Below the pieces are notes generated by a model, which saw only the letters and a program-made list of their open reading frames with translations, did no database searches and had not been told where the DNA came from. DNA of 6,068 nucleotides from Rhodospirillales bacterium. Lineage in GTDB: Bacteria > Pseudomonadota > Alphaproteobacteria > Rhodospirillales > Casp-alpha2. Below are positions 1 through 6,068 of the stretch, in pieces. A program made the translations under genes and the position numbers. The stretch covers positions 1 through 6,068 of the forward strand of contig JAJFIE010000162.1 of NCBI GenBank assembly GCA_021775275.1. Reading direction: 5' to 3'. Position 1 is the first letter of the stretch. Each line of letters starts with the position of its first letter.

Positions 1-1646
1 GCGCCGGCCACGAAAATGTCACCGATACGCAGTGTGCCACGTTGGACCAAAACTGTAGAAACCGACCCGCGGCCCTGCTCCATGCGGGCCTCAACAACGA
101 CACCTTCCGCAGCCCGGTCCGGATTGGCTTTGAGATCAAGCAATTCTGCTTGCAGCAAAATAGCTTCTTCCAGTTTATCCAGATTGGTGCGCTCTTTCGC
201 CGAGACTTCAATAGCCAGGGTTTCGCCGCTCATATCTTCGACAATGACTTCATGCTGCAACAATTCGGTTTTCACCCGCGCCGGATCCGCGCCGGGCATA
301 TCGATCTTGTTGATCGCCACAATGAGCGGAACCTCTGCTGCCTTGGCATGATTAATGGCCTCAATTGTCTGCGGCATGACACCGTCATCCGCAGCCACAC
401 ACAGAACCACAATATCCGTTACTTTTGCACCACGAGAGCGCATTTCAGTAAACGCAGCATGGCCCGGTGTATCAATAAAGGTGATTTGTTCGCCACCTGC
501 CATGGTCACCTGGTACGCGCCAATATGCTGGGTAATGCCGCCAGCCTCGTGCGTAACCACATCTGTTTCACGCAAGGCGTCCAGCAAGGATGTCTTGCCG
601 TGATCAACGTGCCCCATGACAGTCACGACAGGCGGACGGGACTGCAGGCTTTCCGCGGCATCGTCATCACCACGAAGACCCTCTTCAACATCCGCTTCCG
701 ACACACGCTTCATTGAGTGCCCGAATTCGTTGACGATAAGCTCTGCTGTATCAGCATCGATGCTCTGTGTGATCGTTGCCATGACCCCCATGTTCATCAG
801 GGCCTTCATGACAACGCCGCTACGCTCGGCCATACGATTCGCCAATTCCTGCACCGTGATGGTTTCAGGAATGATAACTTCGCGAACAATTTTTGTGGTT
901 TCAATAGGGCCTTGGCGCATGGCCGCTTTCTGGCGTTCGCGGGCGCGCCGGACAGACGCGAGAGACCGCATGCGCTCTTCCCCATCGCCCAGAGCCTGTT
1001 CGATCGTAAGTTTGCCGGACCGGCGACGTTGTTCTTCTCCACGGCGGGTCGGCGCTTTCTTTGCCGGGTCACTTTTAGGTGTCTTCTTGACCGGCGCCGA
1101 GCGCTTGGATTCCTCAACACCGTCCGGGTCAGGCTGCGCAGCCTGTACAATTGATGGGTCAATAACCGGATCAGGAGCAGGTTCCTCAGCCACAGCCTCA
1201 GCCACCACTTCTGCCGCCGCCTCAGGTTCCACTTCCGGTTCCGGCTCAGGAGCCTCGGCGGCCCGCCGCGCAGCTTCCTCAGCCGCTGCCGCGGCTTCTG
1301 CTTCGGCGCGGTGTGACGCCTCGGTGGCGTCCTCCAGTGCACGGGCGCGCACTGCTTTTTCATGCTCCGTCAGATTACCAAGCGCGGCAGCATCATCCGG
1401 GGGAGTGCCCGGCGTGGAAAATACGGCATCTTGCGTCGTACTGCCTTTGACTTCGGACATTTTGCCGCCCGCGTCACGGGAGAATGTACGTTTTTTGCGA
1501 ACCTCGACCTGAACCATCTTGGATCGGCCGTGCGAGAAGTTTTGCCGAACCTGACCGGTTTCGACAGTCTTCTTCAGCTCGAGCTTCTTGGGTCGAGACA
1601 ATTCCTGCTTCTCGCCCGCATCATCCGTTTTATTGGTCTCGGTCAT
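1..1646 (-). CDS. infB: translation initiation factor IF-2, N-terminal part (3' end cut by window edge)
   Basis: IF2 is the GTPase that brings initiator fMet-tRNA to the 30S subunit and promotes 50S joining. The 548 codons present cover the N-terminal extension, the G domain and the start of domain II; the C-terminal fMet-tRNA-binding part lies beyond the left edge. Residues 22-53 hold the lysine-rich block with RQNFSHGR typical of alphaproteobacterial IF2. Residues about 95-200 are Ala/Glu/Pro-rich, then Lys/Arg-rich, and probably disordered or helical. Residues about 259-310 are the conserved IF2_N domain. G-domain motifs are all intact: GHVDHGKT 345-352 (G1), GGITQ with T372 (G2), DTPGH 392-396 (G3), NKID 446-449 (G4), SAK 482-484 (G5). 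The ATG at 1646 follows a GAAAGAG Shine-Dalgarno-like stretch and lies 20 bases after the ylxR stop. It is probably the last gene in view of the rimP-nusA-ylxR-infB operon. Confidence 0.97.
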   Translation of the reverse strand, partial: MTETNKTDDAGEKQELSRPKKLELKKTVETGQVRQNFSHGRSKMVQVEVRKKRTFSRDAGGKMSEVKGSTTQDAVFSTPGTPPDDAAALGNLTEHEKAVRARALEDATEASHRAEAEAAAAAEEAARRAAEAPEPEPEVEPEAAAEVVAEAVAEEPAPDPVIDPSIVQAAQPDPDGVEESKRSAPVKKTPKSDPAKKAPTRRGEEQRRRSGKLTIEQALGDGEERMRSLASVRRARERQKAAMRQGPIETTKIVREVIIPETITVQELANRMAERSGVVMKALMNMGVMATITQSIDADTAELIVNEFGHSMKRVSEADVEEGLRGDDDAAESLQSRPPVVTVMGHVDHGKTSLLDALRETDVVTHEAGGITQHIGAYQVTMAGGEQITFIDTPGHAAFTEMRSRGAKVTDIVVLCVAADDGVMPQTIEAINHAKAAEVPLIVAINKIDMPGADPARVKTELLQHEVIVEDMSGETLAIEVSAKERTNLDKLEEAILLQAELLDLKANPDRAAEGVVVEARMEQGRGSVSTVLVQRGTLRIGDIFVAG

Positions 1647-1666
1647 ATCGCTCTTTCAAATCCATT

Positions 1667-2314
1667 CTATCGTTCATCGCCGACTTCGGTGCCCGCCTGG
1701 CGAAACCCGGTCAAGCGCCGGGTATCCTTTAATAGCGCTTTTGCCAGTCCACCCGACGCCACCACCAGATGAACTGTTCTTTCACTCCCCACGGCGCCGC
1801 CCAGTTCAGCCATGCTGAACATGGAAACGATTTCCATGCCGTCCGCCAGGCGCTCTACTTTCCTCCGGCCGCCAGCCGCACCATCGCTGGCGGAAAACAA
1901 GATCCCGCCCTGACGTCTCGAATTCGACCGCCGGAGCCATTCTCCGACCCGGTCGAATCCCGCAACCGCCTGCCCCGCGCGCCGCGCCATGGATATCCGA
2001 TCAAGACAACGCCGCACTAACAAGGCCTCAACGTCGTCGGCCAATGTATCGGATACTTTGACCGGTTGCCGCGCAGCTTTGGCAAAGAGCCGTTTTGCGC
2101 AGGCTGTATGTATCATATCCCGGTGGGCACTCAACCAAAATCCCCGTCCGGGAAGCCGTGACTCGAGGTCCGGCACCACATTACCTTCGGGCCCAACAAC
2201 AAACCGGATGAGCTCTTCATGTGGAAGGCTTTTCCCGGTGACGATACACTTGCGCTCCGCAGTCTGTGTTTCATCACCGGATTTCCGGCTGCGCGTCTGC
2301 CCCCGCGCCATCAC
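1667..2314 (-). CDS. ylxR: YlxR-family RNA-binding protein with C-terminal L7Ae-like domain
   Basis: A small basic protein of 215 residues, predicted to bind RNA; its exact role is poorly defined, and the family sits almost always between nusA and infB. The N-terminal half (about 20-95) is the YlxR/DUF448 domain: RKCIVTG at 21-27, RFVVGPEG at 37-44, and PGRGFWLS at 55-62, a variant of the family's GRGA(Y/W) signature. The C-terminal half (about 105-200) resembles the L7Ae/L30e fold: ARRAGQAVAGFDRV at 110-123 and ASDGAAGGRRK at 142-152. This two-domain form is usual in alphaproteobacteria, whereas many Gram-positives encode the halves as separate genes. The start is a GTG at 2314 directly followed by an ATG at 2311. 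AAGGAG lies 6 bases before the GTG and 9 before the ATG, so either is possible; the ATG gives 214 residues. It lies 27 bases after the nusA stop and 20 before the infB start, consistent with one operon. Confidence 0.93.
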   Translation of the reverse strand: MMARGQTRSRKSGDETQTAERKCIVTGKSLPHEELIRFVVGPEGNVVPDLESRLPGRGFWLSAHRDMIHTACAKRLFAKAARQPVKVSDTLADDVEALLVRRCLDRISMARRAGQAVAGFDRVGEWLRRSNSRRQGGILFSASDGAAGGRRKVERLADGMEIVSMFSMAELGGAVGSERTVHLVVASGGLAKALLKDTRRLTGFRQAGTEVGDER

Positions 2315-2341
2315 GACGTTCTCCTTAATTCGCAGTCAGGC

Positions 2342-3955
2342 TCAGGCGTCAGCCTCAACCTCACCACCATCTTCTGTTGTATCCGACGAACCTTCTGCTT
2401 CCGCATCGGCGTCTGTATCTGCTGTCTCATCATCAGCAAACCAGTGCGCCCGGGCAGCCATGATGATGTCGTTGGCCTGATCTTCGCTCAACTTGCCAGC
2501 AAGCGTGGACCCGTCCAGCATCTCGATCAGTTCGTCACCAGCAAGGTCCGCCAGGTCATCACGGGTTTTTACACCGTTTTCACCGAGAACGACGAGCATC
2601 GCGGCGCTGACGCCCGCAATTTCACGAATATCATCGCTCATCCCCAATTCGGTTGCCCGTTCGACAAACGTCACGTCCTGCTGCTCCAGGAAAGTGCGGG
2701 CGCGGGCGCGAAGCTCTTCGGCCACATCTGCATCGAAACCTTCAATGTCCAGCAAGTCATCGACCGGCACAAAGGCAACTTCTTCAATAGACGAAAAACC
2801 TTCCGTCACCAGGAGATGCGCAATGACGTCATCCACATCCAACGCGGTGATAAACATTTGCGAACGGGTGCGGAATTCTTCCTGTCGTTTTTCACTCTCC
2901 TCCGCCTCGGTCATAATATCGATGTTCCAGCCAGAAAGCTGGGAGGCGAGACGGACATTCTGACCACGCCGACCAATGGCAAGGGACAGTTGCTCATCGG
3001 GCACAACAACCTCGATGCGCTGTTTTTCCTCATCCAGCACGACTTTGGCGACTTCTGCCGGCGCGAGCGCGTTAACAATGAATGTCGCCGGGTCCGTGGA
3101 CCATTGGATGATATCGATCTTTTCGCCCTGTAATTCACCAACAACGGCCTGAACGCGGGAACCACGCATGCCGATACACGGGCCAACAGGATCAATGCTG
3201 GAGTCGTGTGACATGACAGCGATTTTGGCGCGCGATCCGGGATCACGGGCGACGGACATGATTTCAATAATGCCGTCGTAGATTTCGGGAACTTCCTGGG
3301 CAAACAGCTTGGCCATGAAATCAGGGTGAGTCCGCGACAGAAAAATCTGCGGACCACGGGATTCTTCGCGAACATCCATGATAAAGGCGCGAATGCGATC
3401 CCCGTTATTGAAATGTTCGCGCGGGATCGACTCATCACGCCGCAGCAACGCCTCGGCACGGCCCAGGTCGACGATCACATTGCCATATTCGATACGCTTG
3501 ACCAGGCCATTGACGATCTCGCCCTTACGGTCCTTGTATTCCGCAAACTGGCGGGTGCGCTCCGCCTCGCGGACACGCTGAACAATAACCTGCTTGGCAG
3601 TCTGTGCCGCGATCCGCCCGAAATCAATGGGCGGCAGCGCATCAACAATGAACTCGCCAACGACAGCGTCGGCCTTTTGGGCCACCGCCGCATCCAGCGG
3701 AATCTGAGCCGCTTCGTTCTCGATTTCCGCGTCGTTCTCGACGACCTCCTGATATCGGGCGAGGGAAATTTCGCCGGTGGTGCGGTCAATGGCAGCGCGA
3801 ATATCGTGTTCGTGGCCATATTTTGTCCGTCCGGCTTTCTGAATAGCCATCTCCATTGCTTCAAGCACTTCGTCGCGCTCGATGGATTTATCGCGGGCAA
3901 CCGTATCAGCTACCTGCAGAAGTTCGGGTCGTGCGTAGACTGCTTCCGTTTCCAT
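2342..3955 (-). CDS. nusA: transcription termination/antitermination factor NusA
   Basis: NusA binds RNA polymerase and nascent RNA and controls pausing, intrinsic and Rho-dependent termination, and antitermination of rRNA operons. The 537-residue frame is complete. Domains in order: NusA N-terminal polymerase-binding domain (about 1-135), S1 domain (about 144-208), KH1 with GMRG at 262-265 inside DPVGPCIGMRGSRVQAVVGE, KH2 with GRRG at 328-331 inside AIGRRGQNVRLASQLSGW, then two helical acidic-repeat modules (about 365-430 and 438-505). It ends in an acidic tail (508-537) rich in D, E, T and A. The start is the ATG at 3955. Its Shine-Dalgarno is weak: GAGATAAAG lies close to the ATG, and a better GAGGAT lies over 15 bases upstream. 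It follows rimP by 71 bases, in which I see no convincing promoter or terminator. In E. coli NusA autoregulates this operon; whether that holds here is inference. Confidence 0.98.
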   Translation of the reverse strand: METEAVYARPELLQVADTVARDKSIERDEVLEAMEMAIQKAGRTKYGHEHDIRAAIDRTTGEISLARYQEVVENDAEIENEAAQIPLDAAVAQKADAVVGEFIVDALPPIDFGRIAAQTAKQVIVQRVREAERTRQFAEYKDRKGEIVNGLVKRIEYGNVIVDLGRAEALLRRDESIPREHFNNGDRIRAFIMDVREESRGPQIFLSRTHPDFMAKLFAQEVPEIYDGIIEIMSVARDPGSRAKIAVMSHDSSIDPVGPCIGMRGSRVQAVVGELQGEKIDIIQWSTDPATFIVNALAPAEVAKVVLDEEKQRIEVVVPDEQLSLAIGRRGQNVRLASQLSGWNIDIMTEAEESEKRQEEFRTRSQMFITALDVDDVIAHLLVTEGFSSIEEVAFVPVDDLLDIEGFDADVAEELRARARTFLEQQDVTFVERATELGMSDDIREIAGVSAAMLVVLGENGVKTRDDLADLAGDELIEMLDGSTLAGKLSEDQANDIIMAARAHWFADDETADTDADAEAEGSSDTTEDGGEVEADA

Positions 3956-4026
3956 GTCTTTATCTCAGTCCATCCTCAAGTGTGTTCAATCCAATACCGC
4001 CAACGCCCCGCAATAGCGCACAGCGT

Positions 4027-4521
4027 TTACGACAATCCTTTGTCCGCCGCCGCCAACAGCGCGTCGGACAGCAATAACTTGGCGCGGGAGATATCACCGA
4101 ACGGGATGGTAATATCTCCGGTCTCTGTCGAAATTGAAACCGTTTCGTCCGCGACGCCTTTCAGCAGGCCTTTGAAACGTTTTCTTCCTTCGATGGGGCG
4201 CGCAGTTTCGACGCGCGCCTCAAAACCATTAAACCGCTCAAAATCAGCAAGCTTCACCAGCGGCCGATCAATGCCCGGAGAACTGACCTCCAGCGTAAAG
4301 GCCCCACGGATCGGGTCCTCAACATCCAGCAACGCAGAGACCGCGCGGCTCACCGCCGTACAATCATCAATCCCCATTCCGGTGCCGTCGGACCGTTCCG
4401 CCATGATCTGCAACTGCATCCGTGTCTCACCACTAAGCTGCGTGCGAACCAGATCGTACCCCATGTCAATTATGGTGGGCTCGATCAGGGCATTTATCCG
4501 CTGGACCAGGTCCATCAGCAT
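4027..4521 (-). CDS. rimP: ribosome maturation factor RimP
   Basis: RimP is a cytoplasmic factor needed for maturation of the 30S subunit. The 164-residue product matches the usual family length (about 150-200). The N-terminal alpha/beta domain (about 1-88) carries the signature LEVSSPGIDRPL at 77-88; the C-terminal SH3-like domain (about 92-155) includes FERFNGFEARV and ends with the characteristic ISRAKLL. An in-frame TGA lies directly before the ATG at 4521, so no longer N terminus is possible; the only near alternative is the ATG at 4515 (third codon). No clear Shine-Dalgarno precedes either, so initiation may depend on coupling to a short upstream frame ending at that TGA. This is the first gene of the rimP-nusA-ylxR-infB unit, preceded by a 225-base gap carrying a terminator hairpin and a promoter candidate. 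Confidence 0.96.
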   Translation of the reverse strand: MLMDLVQRINALIEPTIIDMGYDLVRTQLSGETRMQLQIMAERSDGTGMGIDDCTAVSRAVSALLDVEDPIRGAFTLEVSSPGIDRPLVKLADFERFNGFEARVETARPIEGRKRFKGLLKGVADETVSISTETGDITIPFGDISRAKLLLSDALLAAADKGLS

Positions 4522-4605
4522 TCATCCGCTGTTTGTTTTCTTCATCATCAGGCCCGGCGCCAGGTTGCCATAGCAGGACCACTGTCCAGAAAACAACCGG
4601 GTAAC

Positions 4606-4630
4606 AAAAAAGGCGGGCCACCGGCCCACC
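4606..4630 (-). terminator. intrinsic terminator hairpin after trmB / in the rimP leader
   Basis: On the minus strand GGTGGGCC (4630-4623) pairs with GGCCCGCC (4619-4612) through a GGT loop: 8 pairs with one G-U wobble, followed at once by six T (4611-4606). This is a textbook Rho-independent terminator. It lies about 117 bases past the trmB stop and 85 before rimP. It can end metK-trmB transcripts. If the promoter at 4681-4710 is used, it would also be a leader terminator (attenuator) for the rimP operon. Confidence 0.88.
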
Positions 4631-4638
4631 TCACCAAA

Positions 4639-4675
4639 CCGATCAAATCGGAATAACGAGTCTTTGTTAATCGTT
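4639..4675 (-). promoter_or_regulatory. two short leader hairpins upstream of the terminator
   Basis: Between the predicted start point and the terminator the minus strand can fold twice. AACGA (4675-4671) pairs with TCGTT (4659-4655) around an 11-base A-rich loop, and CCGAT (4651-4647) pairs with ATCGG (4643-4639) around a TTG loop. Both are perfect 5-bp stems in tandem, 8 bases before the terminator stem. Stems this short occur by chance, so a structured leader is only suggested. Confidence 0.3.
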
Positions 4676-4680
4676 CGGGG

Positions 4681-4710
4681 GATATACACCCGACGACCTG
4701 ACGTTGACAA
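4681..4710 (-). promoter_or_regulatory. putative sigma70-type promoter for the rimP operon
   Basis: On the minus strand TTGTCA (4710-4705; 5 of 6 bases match the -35 consensus, preceded by C as is common in alphaproteobacteria) is separated by 18 bases from TATATC (4686-4681; 4 of 6 match the -10). The predicted start point is near 4674-4677, giving a leader of about 155 bases before the rimP ATG that contains the terminator hairpin. The match comes from inspection only; spacing and -10 are not ideal, so confidence is moderate. Confidence 0.45.
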
Positions 4711-4746
4711 GGAAAATACGTCCCGCCACAGATTTCCGCGTATTAT

Positions 4747-5457
4747 TTAGTTACGCGGTTGGCGCGAGAATTGCAGATAGACGCAGTGCGATCCTGCCAA
4801 TCTGGCCTTGGATTCATATCGGGTTTCGATGCTGTCGCCGGGTCGTGTCCGCCAGTCAGCCGGACCTTGCGCCGTCCATTGGAAGGCCGCGTGATCAGCC
4901 GTACAGGCAAGGACCCATCGAACGTAGTCCATATAATCGCTGGCGAAACAGAATTCCCCACCGTCCTCAAGGAGCCTGGCGAAGGTGTCCACGGTCTCCG
5001 GTTGGACAAACCGGCGGCGATTATGTCGTTTCTTGGGCCAGGGATCCGCATACAACAGATACAGGCGTTGAAATGCTGCATCCGGCAGTGCAGGAAGCAG
5101 GTGGCGGGCGTCATCATCGTAGATACGAATGTTCGTCAGCGACCGCGCTTCAATCTGCGCCAGTAATGTGGCGACACCGTTGACGAACGGCTCACAGCCG
5201 ATAAACCCGATGTCCGGGTTAGCGGCGGCCATGGCTGCCAGATGCTCGCCGCCACCGAAACCGATTTCCATCCAGTAAGCAGACTTTTCTCCGCCAAAGA
5301 GGGACGTGAGGCCAACGACGCCACCACCCGATGGCCGTGCGATACGAATCTCAGGTAACAGGGTTTCGACAAGTTTGCGGCGCGCCGGGCGAAGCGCATG
5401 CCCCTTCCGGCGACCGTAAAACCGATGATCGTCGTTATCGTGAGAGCCGGTGTTCAA
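4747..5457 (-). CDS. trmB: tRNA (guanine-N7-)-methyltransferase TrmB
   Basis: TrmB transfers a methyl group from S-adenosylmethionine to N7 of G46 in the tRNA variable loop. Numbered from the TTG start chosen here (236 residues, within the family's usual range), [11 protein letters not shown] at 14-24 is the conserved N-terminal segment. [10 protein letters not shown] at 64-73 is the SAM-binding glycine loop, IGCEPF at about 86-91 is motif [15 protein letters not shown] at 137-149 is the catalytic and tRNA-binding signature (family form [13 protein letters not shown]), and TRYESKA at 212-218 is the C-terminal T-x-Y-E motif. The frame stays open to a GTG at 5508 (253 residues), but that would overlap metK by 55 bases and add residues outside the conserved core. 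The TTG at 5457 overlaps the metK stop as TTGA and has GGGGCG 4 bases upstream, so I prefer it. It lies with metK, which makes its methyl donor; the terminator at 4606-4630 follows. Confidence 0.94.
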   Translation of the reverse strand: MNTGSHDNDDHRFYGRRKGHALRPARRKLVETLLPEIRIARPSGGGVVGLTSLFGGEKSAYWMEIGFGGGEHLAAMAAANPDIGFIGCEPFVNGVATLLAQIEARSLTNIRIYDDDARHLLPALPDAAFQRLYLLYADPWPKKRHNRRRFVQPETVDTFARLLEDGGEFCFASDYMDYVRWVLACTADHAAFQWTAQGPADWRTRPGDSIETRYESKARLAGSHCVYLQFSRQPRN

Positions 5458-6068
5458 TTCGCCCCAAAAGCGGATTTCAGATCGCCAACCAAAGTGTCCG
5501 CTTCCCACGAAAACCCGCCATCCGCTTCCGGCGCACGACCAAAGTGACCGTAAGCCGCCGTGCGCGCATAGTTCGGTTTGTTGAGGTTCAGGTGTTCGCG
5601 AATGCCACGAGGGGACAGATCAACCAGATCAACCAGTACGTCGGCGAGTTTTGCTTCGTCAACGTTACCCGTGCCCGCCGTATCGATATAAACCGATAGC
5701 GGCTTGGAAACGCCAATGGCATAGGCCAGTTGAATCGTGCAGCGATCCGCCAATCCGGCAGCCACCACATTTTTCGCCAGATAGCGGGCCGCGTAGGCAG
5801 CGGAACGATCAACCTTGGTGGGATCCTTGCCAGAGAACGCGCCACCACCATGAGGAGCCGCGCCGCCATAGGTATCGACGATAATCTTCCGACCCGTAAG
5901 GCCCGCATCGCCGTCCGGTCCGCCAATGACGAAGCGTCCCGTGGGGTGAACGTAAAACTCATCCTCCGGACACATCCAGCCCTCGGGCAAAACGGAAAGA
6001 ACGTGAGGGCGGACGATTTCGCGAACGTCGTCCTGGGACAGATTGCCGTCGTGCTGCGTGGATACGCC
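5454..6068 (-). CDS. metK: S-adenosylmethionine synthetase, C-terminal half (5' end cut by window edge)
   Basis: MetK makes S-adenosylmethionine from methionine and ATP, releasing phosphate and pyrophosphate, and supplies the methyl donor for the neighbouring trmB. The 204 codons present begin at STQHD and match about residue 185 to the end of the E. coli enzyme. GDAGLTGRK (fragment 53-61) carries the equivalents of D238, R244 and K245. The segment [16 protein letters not shown] (73-88) has the glycine loop and the equivalents of K265, K269 and D271. F46 corresponds to the adenine-contacting F230. TAAYGHFGR near the C terminus is also family-typical. All these catalytic positions are kept. 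The usual asparagine of the NPTGRF motif is histidine here (H41). The frame ends FGAN-TGA, the stop overlapping the likely trmB TTG start, which suggests cotranscription. Confidence 0.97.
   Translation of the reverse strand, partial: GVSTQHDGNLSQDDVREIVRPHVLSVLPEGWMCPEDEFYVHPTGRFVIGGPDGDAGLTGRKIIVDTYGGAAPHGGGAFSGKDPTKVDRSAAYAARYLAKNVVAAGLADRCTIQLAYAIGVSKPLSVYIDTAGTGNVDEAKLADVLVDLVDLSPRGIREHLNLNKPNYARTAAYGHFGRAPEADGGFSWEADTLVGDLKSAFGAN

Noticed and set aside
42..1512. Plus-strand open frames opposite infB (42-716, 616-1512, 717-1154)
   Set aside because: They mirror infB codons; the Ser/Ala-rich stretch of 616-1512 is the complement of the Ala/Glu/Pro-rich IF2 linker. No recognisable domain.
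2219..3133. 304-codon plus-strand frame opposite nusA
   Set aside because: Antisense shadow of NusA with no family features and no separate ribosome-binding site that I can see.
3956..4026. Possible internal promoter in the rimP-nusA gap (TTGAAC near 3990)
   Set aside because: The only -10-like sequence is almost touching the nusA ATG and the spacing is 18-19; better explained as ordinary intergenic sequence within an operon.
3326..4573. 415-codon plus-strand open frame opposite nusA and rimP
   Set aside because: It lies antisense to two clearly identified genes, its translation resembles no family I know, and it spans the nusA-rimP gap. Long antisense frames are common opposite GC-rich coding DNA.
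4570..4596. Second promoter candidate TTGTTT-N15-TGCTAT (minus) just downstream of the terminator
   Set aside because: The spacing of 15 is too short and both boxes are weak. It would conveniently drive rimP without attenuation, but the sequence does not support a call.
4715..4744. Inverted repeat AATACG...CGTATT just after the trmB stop (minus), followed by TT
   Set aside because: Six weak pairs with an 18-base loop and a poor T-run; not a credible terminator beside the strong one at 4606-4630.

Overview
This window is a conserved housekeeping block of an alphaproteobacterium, read entirely on the minus strand. In transcription order (right to left) it holds metK (3' part only), trmB, an intergenic leader with a putative promoter and a strong intrinsic terminator hairpin, then rimP, nusA, ylxR and infB (5' part only). 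The gene order, the YlxR protein with a second L7Ae-like half, the IF2 N-terminal block containing RQNFSHGR, and the metK-trmB neighbourhood all point to Alphaproteobacteria. I cannot place it to genus. Base composition looks moderately GC-rich and even, and I saw no sign of transfer or mobile DNA.

Layout from high to low coordinates: metK (6068 to 5454, N-terminal half outside the window) makes S-adenosylmethionine. trmB (5457 to 4747) uses that cofactor to methylate G46 of tRNA, and its probable TTG start overlaps the metK stop. Next comes a 225-base gap (4522-4746) with a good sigma70-like promoter candidate (4681-4710), two short hairpins, and a GC-rich hairpin followed by six T (4606-4630). 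Then follow rimP (4521-4027, 30S maturation), nusA (3955-2342, transcription elongation, termination and antitermination), ylxR (2314-1667, RNA-binding) and infB (1646 to the left edge, translation initiation GTPase), separated by 71, 27 and 20 bases. These four probably form one transcription unit.

The genes form two linked functional sets: SAM supply plus a SAM-dependent tRNA methylase, then the nusA-infB operon joining transcription control with ribosome assembly and initiation. The whole layout is known; I find no undescribed system. The most interesting part is the rimP leader, where the terminator lies about 70 bases downstream of the candidate promoter's start point. It could therefore act as an attenuator of the nusA operon as well as the end of metK-trmB. 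Lesser points are the TTG start of trmB, an asparagine-to-histidine change beside the adenine-contact region of MetK, and an open frame that ends directly at the rimP ATG. All long plus-strand open frames are judged to be antisense shadows.
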